Source: Haladaptatus sp. DYF46
Lineage (GTDB): Archaea > Halobacteriota > Halobacteria > Halobacteriales > Haladaptataceae
Direction: 5' to 3'
Assembly (NCBI RefSeq): GCF_021083305.1
Contig: NZ_JAJFAY010000001.1
Span: 1,426,001 to 1,490,000, forward strand
Length of the DNA stretch: 64,000 nucleotides
Made by a program: the position numbers and the translations under genes. Below are positions 34,902 to 43,531 of the stretch, piece after piece. Positions within the stretch are counted from its first letter, which is position 1. Each line of letters starts with the position of its first letter. Below the pieces are notes generated by a model. That model made no database searches. It was not told where the DNA came from and saw nothing but the letters and a program-made list of their open reading frames with translations.

Positions 34902-35069
34902 TTATCGGTCCGGTTCGCGGTCGTCGTCGGCGTTGGTTTCCGCTTCCGGTTCGGTTTCGGTTTTCCCCGACTCTATTTGACGGAGGAGGTCGGGGGTTCG
35001 TTCGTGCCGTGGCGTCTGCGCGAATCGTTCGATTTGTTTGATATCTTCGTCGGTTAATCCAGATTCCAT
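34902..35069 (-). CDS. small acidic protein, 55 aa
   Basis: The product starts MESGLTDEDIKQIERFAQT and continues with a Glu/Asp-rich tail. It has no cysteine and no membrane segment. The N-terminal helix (LTDEDIKQIERFA) is the likely conserved part. It is preceded on the minus strand by a TATA-like TATATAT (plus 35094-35100), 25-31 nt before the ATG. Longer in-frame starts are possible (up to 35276) but lie in AT-rich non-coding DNA. Function unknown. Confidence 0.65.
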   Translation of the reverse strand: MESGLTDEDIKQIERFAQTPRHERTPDLLRQIESGKTETEPEAETNADDDREPDR

Positions 35070-35243
35070 ACTAAACTTGGCGATTCTATACGGTATATAT
35101 CTATGCAAAATAGTGGATTTTCTGAACTGTATACTGATTTTCTTGTCACCGTTGTCATACGATATGATGGCTCTACGCCCACGTTCGTTCCAGATAATAG
35201 GGTTTTTTATACACCGTCGTTGGCAACAAATAGTAGTCGAACG

Positions 35244-35546
35244 ATGTCTCCGGGAAAACAACTGACACCCAACCAACCGACGATACCGACGACCGAATCA
35301 ACGCGAGTGTTCACCGTTCGGGACGGGGAACACGTAAGCGAGACGGTCATCCGCGCCGTCTCGGAACAGGACGACGTGAGTCTGACGAACGTCGAACCGC
35401 TGTACGAGCGAATCGACCCCGACGCACTGGACGACTTTTTCGACCCGACTTGTAACGGACGGGGTTCGACAGCGATGAGCGTCGAATTCGATTACGCCGG
35501 ACACACGGTCATCGCCCGCGGGTCCGGCGTCGTCGAACTGAAATAA
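35244..35546 (+). CDS. HalOD1 output-domain protein, 100 aa
   Basis: The product has the haloarchaeal output-domain pattern: a first strand/helix (HVSETVIRAVSEQDDVSLTNVEPLYERIDPDALDDFF, split here) and a second part (SVEFDYAGHTVIARGSGVVEL). HalOD1 domains are small, haloarchaea-specific and mostly found alone or behind sensor domains; their output is unknown. It is divergent from the small acidic protein at 34902, across a 174-bp AT-rich gap holding TATA-like sites for both. Confidence 0.8.
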   Translation: MSPGKQLTPNQPTIPTTESTRVFTVRDGEHVSETVIRAVSEQDDVSLTNVEPLYERIDPDALDDFFDPTCNGRGSTAMSVEFDYAGHTVIARGSGVVELK

Positions 35547-35549
35547 CGG

Positions 35550-35849
35550 TTATCGGTCCGACTCCAGTGCGGTCACGTTGACCGCGCGAACACCGAACCC
35601 GTTCTGAAGAGCCGTTTCGACTGCTTCTCGGCCACGTGCCTCGTCCACCGTCAACCGCGCGACGATATCGACTTCGATGTCCGTCGCTCGGGGACGGAAC
35701 CCGGCGTGTTCGACGTCGTGAACGGTTCGAACGCGCTCGATTGCCGCGAGCGCGTCCCGCGCCGCCGTCGTGAGGGTGCCGTCGGTACCGCGGGGGACCA
35801 ACACCGTGACTTCGGCAGTGACGGTCACTGCGTGGAGTGCCTGTGACAT
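35550..35849 (-). CDS. conserved-type hypothetical protein, 99 aa
   Basis: A beta-rich sequence (HAVTVTAEVTVLVPRG, TDIEVDIVARLTVDEA, GFGVRAVNVTALESD) with alternating hydrophobic residues, consistent with a ferredoxin-like alpha/beta fold. No motif identifies it. It is convergent with the HalOD1 gene with a 3-bp gap. Function unknown. Confidence 0.65.
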   Translation of the reverse strand: MSQALHAVTVTAEVTVLVPRGTDGTLTTAARDALAAIERVRTVHDVEHAGFRPRATDIEVDIVARLTVDEARGREAVETALQNGFGVRAVNVTALESDR

Positions 35850-36564
35850 ACTGCTCCCGCGCGATTCGAACGCGGACCGTCACCCGCAACCCATCGAAAC
35901 CGATGAGCGCGGCGTGGGGTAGACCACTACCCGACGGGAGCGGTGGAACGGGGTGGGATGATATGGAACGAGGCGTATCGGTGCGGTCGGCGGTGGCTCG
36001 AACCGTTCGACAGCGACACCTCTCACGGGGTTCGTCCGAGGACGAACCGCGGCGCGTGAACGCTCGTGGCCGTCCGCCCGTTCCGGTCGCGGACGCCCGC
36101 GAATCGCAGCACCCGACACTACGCGGTCACGAAGACGAACGCCGATACCGGGACGGAAACGTGGTCGAAAAGAGCCGGAAGCGGCCCGAACCCACGCGCA
36201 GTCGGGTGTCTCTCGATTCGGTGGAATCGAAGAAAACACCCGCCGCCGCTGGCAGTGGCGTCCGCCTTACGCGACGAGCGTGGGTGTAAACCGACCGTGG
36301 TGGCCATCGGCAACACCATACCACCCGTCGCGTCCGCGGGAAAGATTCCCGTTGGGAGAGCCATACCGGCCCTTCCACGCGGATATCCCAACCGCGGACA
36401 CGTCGTTCTCGGCGAGAACGAAGCGCGTTTGGCACGGTTGGGTGGTACGGGTCATGATGATCACTCGGGTTCGGTCCGTGGGTGTATCATCACGTATTTT
36501 GGCTAATATAATAATCGTTGTGCAACCGTGAGATTGTCTAGCAAGCCGACTGGACGTCCGCGGA
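35850..36564. other. 715-bp stretch with little coding signal
   Basis: The frames here give Arg/Pro-rich products typical of shadow translation. The only exception is a possible 62-residue gene on the minus strand (36267-36455, listed separately). I see no repeats or RNA genes. The last 100 bp before the SDR stop codon are AT-richer (36490-36535). Confidence 0.5.
36267..36455 (-). CDS. possible small protein, 62 aa
   Basis: ATG at 36455 to TAA at 36267, giving MTRTTQPCQTRF and ending DGHHGRFTPTLVA. A TATA-like run (TATAATAATC, plus 36507-36516) lies about 50 nt upstream. The composition is not acidic, unlike its neighbours, so coding status is doubtful. No family recognised. Confidence 0.3.
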   Translation of the reverse strand: MTRTTQPCQTRFVLAENDVSAVGISAWKGRYGSPNGNLSRGRDGWYGVADGHHGRFTPTLVA

Positions 36565-37257
36565 TCACCACCCGATGACGCATCGGTCCCGCCACAGTTT
36601 CCCGCTGGGACTTTCGGGTTCGAAGCGCGCCAACCACACCGGCGTCTCGGCACCCTTCTCGACGCTTCGAGGCGCACCGGACCCGCCCATATCGGTCCGC
36701 ACCCACCCGGGACAGACGGCGTTGACGACGAGGTTCGGGTATTGCGTCGCCAGTGCGTCGGTGAAGGCGTTCACGCCCGCCTTCGAGACGCCGTAGGGGA
36801 AATGGCCGGTGTCGATGCCGCCGTCGAACTGCCCGGACCCGCTCGAAAGGGTGACGACGCGGCCGCCATCGCGCTCGGTCAGCAACGGCAGCGCGCGTTT
36901 CGTGACGAGCATCGGCCCGTGCAGGTTCGTCCGAAGCGTCGCCTCCAGTTCCCTGCCGTCGAGCGAGTCCAGTTTGCCCGTCGGGCCGTACGTCGCGGCG
37001 TTGTTGACGAGTATATCGAGTCGGCCCTCCTCGTCCGCAATCGTCCCGATGGCCGCACGAATCGCTTCCTCGTCGGTCACGTCGAGTCGGACCGCCCGCT
37101 GATCGGATGCCGTCACGGTGTCCGGGTCGCGCGCTCCGGCGTACACCGTCGCACCGAGTTCGGAGAGTCGCGTCGCGATTTCCTCGCCGATGCCGCGGTT
37201 CGCGCCCGTGACGAGCGCGACCTGCCCGTCCAGCGAATCGTACAGGTCGATGTTCAT
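36565..37257 (-). CDS. short-chain dehydrogenase/reductase (SDR)
   Basis: The 230-residue NAD(P)-dependent oxidoreductase has TGANRGIG (about residues 16-23), LDVTDEEA, NNAAT (about 79-83), Ser in TLSSGSGQ and the catalytic YGVSK (about 146-150), followed by VNAVCPGWVRTDM. It is close to the carbonyl-reductase-like SDR branch. Start at 37257 (MNIDLYDSLDGQVALVTG) puts the Rossmann motif at the usual place; the open frame continues upstream without conserved sequence. The substrate is unknown. Confidence 0.9.
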   Translation of the reverse strand: MNIDLYDSLDGQVALVTGANRGIGEEIATRLSELGATVYAGARDPDTVTASDQRAVRLDVTDEEAIRAAIGTIADEEGRLDILVNNAATYGPTGKLDSLDGRELEATLRTNLHGPMLVTKRALPLLTERDGGRVVTLSSGSGQFDGGIDTGHFPYGVSKAGVNAFTDALATQYPNLVVNAVCPGWVRTDMGGSGAPRSVEKGAETPVWLARFEPESPSGKLWRDRCVIGW

Positions 37258-37397
37258 ACGCGGTTCACGCCGTCCATCGCCATTCGTGTTGTGTCGGAAA
37301 GGGTGGCGAGAGGACGCCAGCGCACATCCGCGACCGTACCGTTCGGACCACACTACGGGGGAGTAGCTACTTGCCCGTGGCTGGCGTATTCGTCTCC

Positions 37398-38024
37398 ATG
37401 GCACGGAACATCACGAAGTCCGCCGCGTTCGCCCTCGGGACTGCCGCCGCGCTCGGTGCCGCGTGGGTCGGGTGGGGAGCCTACACCCGGCGGACGACCG
37501 ACCAAGTGCCGTACACGACCGCACTGCACGTCGATGGCGTGGAGATTCGACGCTACCCCGACACCGTGGTCGCCAAAACGACGGCGAGCAGTCAGGAAGA
37601 GGCGTTTCGGCGACTGTTCCGCTACATTCAGGGAGAGAACCGTTCGGAGACGGAAATCGAGATGACGGCACCCGTTTCGACCGGACGGGAGAAGATAGCC
37701 ATGACGGCACCCGTCGCGTCCGAGTCGTCGGGCGACGGGATGGAGATGGCGTTCTTCCTGCCCGGCGAGTACACCGCCGAGGGAGCGCCGAAACCGGAAG
37801 ACGAGACCGTGACCGTCGAACACGTCGAAGCGCGAACCCTCGCCGTCCGTCCGTTTTCGTGGTACGCGACGGAGGACCGAATCGCCGAGCATCGACAGCG
37901 GTTGTTCGATACGCTCTCGGCACACGATTTGACGCCGACGGGCGACCCGTTCCTCCTGCGCTACGACGACCCGTGGACGCCGCCGTTCATGCGCCGGAAC
38001 GAAATCGCGGTGGCGTTGGAGTAG
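37398..38024 (+). CDS. SOUL-family heme-binding protein
   Basis: From the ATG at 37398 (MARNITKSAAFALGTAAALG), the 208-residue protein has a hydrophobic N-terminal segment (about residues 8-27) that could anchor it in the membrane. The SOUL/HEBP domain follows: VDGVEIRRYPDTVVAKT, RYIQGENRSETEIEMTAPVS (part) and KIAMTAPVA, then FFLPGEYT and LLRYDDPWTPPFMRRNEIAV at the end. The domain binds heme. Another ATG at 37371 adds nine residues. Confidence 0.88.
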   Translation: MARNITKSAAFALGTAAALGAAWVGWGAYTRRTTDQVPYTTALHVDGVEIRRYPDTVVAKTTASSQEEAFRRLFRYIQGENRSETEIEMTAPVSTGREKIAMTAPVASESSGDGMEMAFFLPGEYTAEGAPKPEDETVTVEHVEARTLAVRPFSWYATEDRIAEHRQRLFDTLSAHDLTPTGDPFLLRYDDPWTPPFMRRNEIAVALE

Positions 38025-38292
38025 CGGTCCGGCGAAAGACGGTCAGCGCGACAGGGGGACCGGGGAGGGAAAGGGACGGAACCGCGCGCGGCGATATTTT
38101 CGAACCGCCGCCGAAATTTCACCCGGAAAAACGGCGAGATATCGGTATCGAATCTTCGGATGTCCCCCATAGACTCCGGATACCCTTAGCCACCTTAAAC
38201 ACATACCACCCCGACGATGTCCGTCGATTTCCTCCGAGCCCTTGTCATCGAGAAGATGAGATAATTTTGCCACCACCTGTCGGAGCGCCACG

Positions 38293-38300
38293 CTTATATA
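38293..38300 (+). promoter_or_regulatory. TATA box of leuA
   Basis: CTTATATA lies 27-34 nt before ATG 38327, the expected spacing for a leaderless leuA mRNA. Confidence 0.55.
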
Positions 38301-38326
38301 GGAGGTCGGCAATTGAACCGAGTACA

Positions 38327-39542
38327 ATGTCAAACAACGACATGACCCCTAACAGGGGGGGTCGAGTTCTTCGAGGGCACGTTAGCCCACACCGACGAGA
38401 TTGATTCAGTTCGAATTTTCGACACGACACTCCGCGACGGGGAGCAGACGCCACGCACCTCGTTTACGCCGGACGAAAAGCGCGAAATCGCGGCGAAGCT
38501 GGACGAGATGGGGACCCACGTCATCGAGGCGGGCTTCCCGGCCAACGGCGACGCCGAGTTCGCGGCCGTCCGCGACATCGCGGAGTCCACCAGCTCGACG
38601 ACCTGTGCGTTGGCACGGATCGTCGACGGCGACGTGGAAACCGCGCTGGACACCGGCGCGGAGATGGTACACGTCTTCGCTTCGACCAGCGACGTGCAAA
38701 TCGAGGATTCGATGCACACGACGCGCGAGGACGTGACGGAACGTGCCGTGAAAGCGGTCGAACGGGTCGCCGAAGCGGGAGCGATTCCGATGTTCTCGCC
38801 GATGGACGCGACGCGAACGGACCCGGACTACATGGCCGAAATCGTCGAAGCCGTCAGCGAGGCGGGTGCCGAGTGGATCAACATCCCCGACACCTGCGGC
38901 GTCGGCACGCCGAGTCGGTTCGCCGACTTGGTCTCCCACGTTCGGGACCACACCGACGCGCGCATCGACGTTCACACGCACGACGACTTCGGCATGGCGA
39001 CCGCGAACGCCATCGCCGGCGTGGAGGCGGGCGCGGACCAAGTGCAGGTCAGCGTCAACGGCATCGGCGAGCGCGCCGGAAACGCCGCCTTCGAGGAGGT
39101 CGTCATGGCCGTCGAGAGCGTCTACGGCGTCGATACCGGAATCGACACGGAACGCATCACGGAACTGTCGGAGATGATAGCGGAGTACAGCGCGGTGGAC
39201 ATCCCGGTGAACAAACCCGTCGTGGGGGCGAACGCGTTCGCCCACGAGAGCGGGATTCACGCCGCGGGCGTCATCGAGAACAGCGACACGTTCGAGACGG
39301 GCGTGATGAAACCGGAGATGGTCGGGGCACACCGCGAGTTCGTCCTCGGCAAACACACCGGAACTCACGCGGTACGGCAGCACCTGCAACAGTCCGGGTT
39401 CGTCCCGACTGACTCCGAGGTACGCCAAATCACGCGCCGGGTCAAAGACCGCGGTGCGAAGAAGAACCGCGTGACGGTGAGCGACGTACAGCGATTCGCC
39501 CGCGAACTGGGCGTCGATTCTAGCGAGGAGGCGCAGGCGTAA
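38327..39542 (+). CDS. leuA: 2-isopropylmalate synthase (LeuA), frameshifted near the N-terminus
   Basis: LeuA condenses acetyl-CoA with 2-oxoisovalerate, the first step of leucine synthesis. The ATG at 38327 opens MSNNDMTPNR, then the frame breaks in a run of seven G (38355-38361). With one G fewer it continues GVEFFEGTLAHTDEIDSVRIF, the conserved archaeal N-terminus, into FDTTLRDGEQTP, HTHDDFGMATAN and NKPVVGANAFAHESGIH. Without correction the first ATG in the main frame is 38508, which would miss the catalytic DTTLRDG. The about 404 residues lack the C-terminal leucine-binding regulatory domain; a citramalate-synthase role is a possible alternative. It heads the BCAA cluster. Confidence 0.9.
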
Positions 39543-39620
39543 CCATGGCCTCCCGTCGTTTCATGACCCGCCGTGAGCCACGGCCAACACGACCCTGCAA
39601 GAATTGCCCGGCACGTAAGG

Positions 39621-39629
39621 GCTATTTGT
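39621..39629 (+). promoter_or_regulatory. TATA-like element of the ilvB leader
   Basis: GCTATTTGT is centred about 32 nt before the leader-peptide ATG at 39657, so transcription could start at or just before that ATG. It is weaker than the leuA box. Confidence 0.35.
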
Positions 39630-39656
39630 GTCGCGGCACGAACGATGTTCACACAG

Positions 39657-39740
39657 ATGCCACGACGACGTTCGACCCGCGGTTCGCAGCTGTCGAGCGT
39701 TGCGGCCGTGGAGCGCGTACGCATTATTGTAGGGGTCTAG
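39657..39740 (+). CDS. candidate ilv leader peptide, 27 aa
   Basis: The frame ATG 39657 to TAG 39738-39740 encodes 27 residues ending VERVRIIVGV: seven Val/Ile in all, five of them in the last seven residues. The codons are GTA CGC ATT ATT GTA GGG GTC; GTA and ATT are uncommon in this window, which strongly prefers GTC and ATC. The stop codon lies inside an inverted repeat that starts four bases after the second ATT. It is directly upstream of ilvB, whose product starts valine and isoleucine synthesis. A basic N-terminus (MPRRRSTRGS) fits a leader peptide. Coding is not proven. Confidence 0.5.
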   Translation: MPRRRSTRGSQLSSVAAVERVRIIVGV

Positions 39741-39748
39741 CTACCCCT
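39731..39748 (+). promoter_or_regulatory. hairpin overlapping the ilv leader-peptide stop
   Basis: AGGGGT (39731-39736) pairs with ACCCCT (39743-39748) around the loop CTAGCT; G39729 and T39730 can extend it with one bulge. A ribosome stalled at the Val/Ile codons just upstream would cover the left arm. A pyrimidine-rich tract (39749-39766) follows, but not a classical T run. Confidence 0.45.
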
Positions 39749-39813
39749 CACCTCTTCTCACCCCGAACCGGCACGAATCGAACTCCCAACAGCACGACGC
39801 ATACGCGCAAACG

Positions 39814-39909
39814 ATGAGCACACGACCGCAATCAGACACAGGCACACGACCGTACGCGGACCAGTATCGACCGATGAACGCGAATCGAACCGAGGTGACG
39901 GGGCCGTGA
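39814..39909 (+). CDS. short ORF overlapping the ilvB start, 31 aa
   Basis: ATG 39814 to TGA 39907-39909 encodes 31 residues (MSTRPQSDTG to NRTEVTGP). The stop overlaps the ilvB start as GTGA, the same coupling seen between most genes of this cluster. It may be a second leader ORF passing ribosomes to the ilvB GTG start. No family recognised. Confidence 0.35.
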   Translation: MSTRPQSDTGTRPYADQYRPMNANRTEVTGP

Positions 39910-41741
39910 GCGAAGGCACCGTCAACCCGGTTTCCCGTGAGACGGACGACGAGCGGGAAACGAAGGCCACGGAGAAAGAAGTGGAGGCGACGCCCGAAGC
40001 GGAATCGGACGCGCCGGACGCGACGTCCGAACCGGCCACGAAGGAGGCACAGACGGGCGCACAGTCGCTCGTCTCGACGCTGGAAGCCGCGGGCGTCGAA
40101 ACGATGTTCGGCGTGCAGGGCGGGGCTATCATGCCCGTCTACGACGCGCTGTTCGACTCGGACATCCACCACGTGACGATGGCCCACGAACAGGGCGCGT
40201 CCCACGCGGCGGACGCCTACGGCGTGGTCAAAGGCGACCCGGGCGTCTGTCTCGCAACCTCCGGGCCGGGCGCGACGAACCTCGTCACCGGCATCGCCGA
40301 CGCCAACATGGATTCCGACGCGATGGTCGCCCTGACGGGACAGGTTCCCTCGGGAATGGTCGGCTCCGACGCGTTTCAGGAGACGGATACGACGGGAGTC
40401 ACCACCCCAATCACGAAACACAACTACTTCGCGGGCGACCCGAACACCGTCGGCGACATGGTCGGCGAGGCGTTCGCGCTCGCCGAGACGGGACGTCCCG
40501 GTCCGACGCTCGTGGACCTGCCGAAGGACGCGACGCTGGGCGAAACGGATGGCCTCGAAACCGGAAAGACGGAAACGCCCGAGACGTACTCCCCGCAGAC
40601 GGAGGCGGAATCGGACGCCGTCGAAGCGGCGGCGAGAGCGATCAACGGCGCCGAAAAACCGTTGTTCCTGTTCGGCGGCGGCGTCGTCAAGGGCGAGGCC
40701 TCCGAGGAGGCCCGGCAGTTCGCCATCGAACACGGGATTCCCGTGGTGACGACCATGCCCGCCATCGGATCGATGCCCGAGGACCACGACCTCTGTCTGT
40801 CGTGGGCGGGGATGCACGGCACCGGCTACGCCAATATGGCCGTCACGCACTGTGACGTGCTGATAGCCGTCGGCTGTCGGTTCGACGATCGACTGACCGG
40901 CGGCGTCGACACGTTTGCACCGGAGGCCGAGGTCGTTCACATCGACATCGACCCGGCCGAGATTTCGAAGAACGTCCACGCGGACTACCCGCTCGTCGGC
41001 GACGCCGGGACGGTCCTCGAACAACTCGAAACGGAGGTGTCATCGGTCCAATCGGGCGACTGGGGCGAGTGGCGAGAACAGTGTTCGACGTGGAAGGAGG
41101 AGTTCCCGCTGACCTACGACACGCCGGACGACGAACCGCTGAAACCGCAGTTCGTGGTCGAGGCGCTGGACGAGGCGACGGACGACGACGCCATCGTCAC
41201 GACCGGCGTCGGTCAGCACCAGATGTGGGCCGCGCAGTTCTGGACGTACCGCAGTCCGCGAACGTGGGTGTCCAGTCACGGTCTGGGAACGATGGGCTAC
41301 GGGCTGCCCGCTGCAATCGGCGCTCGGTTCGCGGCCGACGACGATCAGCAGGTCGTCTGCGTCGACGGCGACGGCTCCTTCCAGATGACGATGCAGGAGC
41401 TGTCCGTTGCGGTTCGGGAGAACCTCGACATCACCGTCGTCATCCTGAACAACGAGTACATCGGGATGGTTCGCCAGTGGCAGGACGCCTTCTTCGAGGG
41501 TCGGCGGATGGCCGCCGAGTACGACTGGTGTCCGGAGTTCGACAAACTGGCCGAAGCGTTCGGCGCGAAAGGGTTCGCCGTGGACTGTTACGACGAAGTG
41601 GCCGACACCATCGAGGAGGCGCTGGCCTACGACGGCCCGTCGGTCATCGACTTCCACGTGGACCCCGACGCGAACGTCTATCCGATGGTGCCGAGCGGCG
41701 GCGCGAACGGGAAGTTCGCCCTCACGGAGGACCAACTATGA
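39906..41741 (+). CDS. ilvB: acetolactate synthase large subunit (IlvB)
   Basis: This ThDP enzyme condenses pyruvate with pyruvate or 2-oxobutyrate, the first common step of valine and isoleucine synthesis. A GTG start gives 611 residues, with an acidic, low-complexity N-terminal extension of about 50 residues (ETKATEKEVEATPEAE) before the fold. The Glu that activates ThDP is in MAHEQGASHAADAYG; the ThDP-Mg motif is VDGDGSFQMTMQEL ending NNEYIGM. The stop overlaps ilvN (ATGA). The leader region upstream suggests control by amino acid supply. Confidence 0.95.
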   Translation: MSEGTVNPVSRETDDERETKATEKEVEATPEAESDAPDATSEPATKEAQTGAQSLVSTLEAAGVETMFGVQGGAIMPVYDALFDSDIHHVTMAHEQGASHAADAYGVVKGDPGVCLATSGPGATNLVTGIADANMDSDAMVALTGQVPSGMVGSDAFQETDTTGVTTPITKHNYFAGDPNTVGDMVGEAFALAETGRPGPTLVDLPKDATLGETDGLETGKTETPETYSPQTEAESDAVEAAARAINGAEKPLFLFGGGVVKGEASEEARQFAIEHGIPVVTTMPAIGSMPEDHDLCLSWAGMHGTGYANMAVTHCDVLIAVGCRFDDRLTGGVDTFAPEAEVVHIDIDPAEISKNVHADYPLVGDAGTVLEQLETEVSSVQSGDWGEWREQCSTWKEEFPLTYDTPDDEPLKPQFVVEALDEATDDDAIVTTGVGQHQMWAAQFWTYRSPRTWVSSHGLGTMGYGLPAAIGARFAADDDQQVVCVDGDGSFQMTMQELSVAVRENLDITVVILNNEYIGMVRQWQDAFFEGRRMAAEYDWCPEFDKLAEAFGAKGFAVDCYDEVADTIEEALAYDGPSVIDFHVDPDANVYPMVPSGGANGKFALTEDQL

Positions 41742-42457
41742 GCGGGGAAGACTCCACGGACGACGGAGCGACGCGGAACCCGTCGGCGGGAATGCCCGGC
41801 AGCGCGCCCGACGACCGGCCGCATCCCGACGGCCGACGAAACGAGCAGGGAATCCGAATCGACCCGGAAGCGGAGGCGGAGCCGCGACGGCGGACCGCCG
41901 TCGTCTCCGCGCTGGTCGAACACGAACCGGGCGTCCTCTCGCGCGTCTCCGGGTTGTTCTCCCGGCGGCGATTCAACATCGAGAGCCTGACCGTCGGCCC
42001 GACGACGGTGGACGGCCACGCGCGTATCACCCTCGTGGTCGAGGAGACCGAATCCGGCATCGACCAAGTGGAAAAGCAACTGGCGAAACTCAAGCCCGTC
42101 ATTCAGGTGGGCGAGGTGGACGACCCCGCCGTCCGCGCCGAGTTGGTGCTGCTGAAGGTGCGCGGCGACAAGCCCGACGAAGTGCACGCAATCACGCAGA
42201 TGTACGAGGGCCAAACGTTAGATGCCGGGCCGCGAACCATCACGGTACAGATCACTGGAGACCAGCAGAAGATCGACGACGCGGTGGACGCCTTCCACCA
42301 GTTCGGCATCATCGAAATCGCACGAACCGGCCAGACCGCACTGGCACGCGGCGACACGCCGACGACGCCGGGCGAGGAACCGGGGCATTCCACCGAACCG
42401 CCGGAAAACCCGCACAGCGCGGAAGACAGCGAGACGTCGAACACGAACGAAAACTGA
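41738..42457 (+). CDS. ilvN: acetolactate synthase small (regulatory) subunit (IlvN)
   Basis: IlvN binds the large subunit and usually gives valine feedback inhibition. Of 239 residues, about 55 at the N-terminus are acidic and unstructured; then comes an ACT domain (VSALVEHEPGVLSRVSGLFS, RRFNIESLTVGPT) and the C-terminal ACT-like half (ELVLLKVRGDKPDEVHAI, DQQKIDDAVDAFHQFGIIEI). The C-terminal 40 residues are again low-complexity. The ATG overlaps the ilvB stop. Confidence 0.94.
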   Translation: MSGEDSTDDGATRNPSAGMPGSAPDDRPHPDGRRNEQGIRIDPEAEAEPRRRTAVVSALVEHEPGVLSRVSGLFSRRRFNIESLTVGPTTVDGHARITLVVEETESGIDQVEKQLAKLKPVIQVGEVDDPAVRAELVLLKVRGDKPDEVHAITQMYEGQTLDAGPRTITVQITGDQQKIDDAVDAFHQFGIIEIARTGQTALARGDTPTTPGEEPGHSTEPPENPHSAEDSETSNTNEN

Positions 42458-42469
42458 GGACTACCAACA

Positions 42470-43531
42470 ATGACGAATCAACAAGACGCGACGATCTACT
42501 ACGACGACGACGCGGACGATAGCTACCTGAACGACAAGACCGTGGCCGTACTCGGCTACGGCAGTCAGGGCCACGCCCACGCACAGAACCTCGCGGAGAG
42601 CGGGGTGGACGTGGTCGTCGGCCTGCGCGAGGGCTCTTCCTCCCGAAAAGCGGCGGAGGACGACGGACTCCGCGTCGCGACCCCGAAGGAGGCCGCGAGC
42701 GAGGCGCAGGTCGTCTCGGTACTCGTTCCGGACACCGTGCAACCCGCAGTGTACGCCGACATCGAATCCGAACTCGAAGCGGGCGACACCCTGCAGTTCG
42801 CCCACGGGTTCAACATCCACTACGGCCAGATCGAACCGTCCGAGGACGTGGACGTGACGATGATAGCGCCGAAGTCGCCGGGCCACCTCGTGCGCCGGAA
42901 CTACCAAGCCGACGAGGGAACGCCGGGCCTGCTCGCGGTCTATCAGGACGCGAGCGGCGAGGCGAAAGAGGAGGCGCTCGCCTACGGGAAAGCCATCGGC
43001 TGTACCCGCGCCGGCGTGGTCGAAACCTCGTTCCAAGAGGAGACGGAAACCGACCTGTTCGGCGAGCAGGCCGTCCTCTGTGGCGGCGTCACGGAACTCA
43101 TCAAGGCAGGCTACGAGACGCTCGTGGACGCGGGGTACTCGCCCGAGATGGCCTACTTCGAGTGTCTGAACGAGATGAAGCTCATCGTGGACCTGATGTA
43201 CGAGGGCGGCCTCGGCGAGATGTGGGATTCGGTCTCCGACACCGCCGAATACGGCGGCCTGACCCGCGGGGAAGTCGTCGTCGACGACCACGCCCGCGAG
43301 AACATGGAGCAGGTGCTCGAAGAGGTGCAGAACGGCGAGTTCGCCCGCCAGTGGATCGTCGAGAATCAGGCCGGGCGGCCGTCGTACCGTCAGAAGCGGA
43401 CGGCCGAGAAGAACCACGAAATCGAGGAGGTCGGGGACCGTCTCCGCCAACTGTTCTCGTGGTCGGAAACGGAAAACGAGGAGTCGGAATCCGACGAAAC
43501 GGAACAGGAGCGGGTGACAGCCGATGACTAG
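42470..43531 (+). CDS. ilvC: ketol-acid reductoisomerase (IlvC)
   Basis: IlvC isomerises and reduces acetolactate with NAD(P)H. The 353 residues show [13 protein letters not shown] (about 30-42), [13 protein letters not shown] (about 126-138), and the knotted C-terminal domain with metal-binding [12 protein letters not shown] (about 191-202) and [19 protein letters not shown] (about 226-244). The start is 12 bp after the ilvN stop. The C-terminal tail is acidic ([13 protein letters not shown]), a halophilic feature. Confidence 0.96.
   Translation: MTNQQDATIYYDDDADDSYLNDKTVAVLGYGSQGHAHAQNLAESGVDVVVGLREGSSSRKAAEDDGLRVATPKEAASEAQVVSVLVPDTVQPAVYADIESELEAGDTLQFAHGFNIHYGQIEPSEDVDVTMIAPKSPGHLVRRNYQADEGTPGLLAVYQDASGEAKEEALAYGKAIGCTRAGVVETSFQEETETDLFGEQAVLCGGVTELIKAGYETLVDAGYSPEMAYFECLNEMKLIVDLMYEGGLGEMWDSVSDTAEYGGLTRGEVVVDDHARENMEQVLEEVQNGEFARQWIVENQAGRPSYRQKRTAEKNHEIEEVGDRLRQLFSWSETENEESESDETEQERVTADD

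Larger units (their letters stand above)
39543..39905 (+). other. 363-bp leader region before ilvB
   Basis: The gap holds a TATA-like element (39621-39629), a 27-codon ORF (39657-39740), an inverted repeat (39731-39748) and a second short ORF (39814-39909) that overlaps the ilvB start. Frames across it otherwise look non-coding (Arg/Thr/Pro-rich). Confidence 0.6.

Noticed and set aside
36119..36435. Overlapping minus-strand ORFs of 90 and 102 codons
   Set aside because: Arg/Pro-rich shadow products without haloarchaeal acidic composition.
38217..38264. 15-codon ORF upstream of leuA with five Val/Leu/Ile residues, as a leader peptide
   Set aside because: It lies upstream of the strong leuA TATA box at 38293, so it would not be in the leuA transcript, and its own promoter spacing is poor. 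The branched-chain residues are not clustered at the end.
39760..39795. tRNA T-arm-like sequence (GGGAGTTCGATTC on the minus strand)
   Set aside because: No matching acceptor stem, D-arm or anticodon arm could be placed around it.
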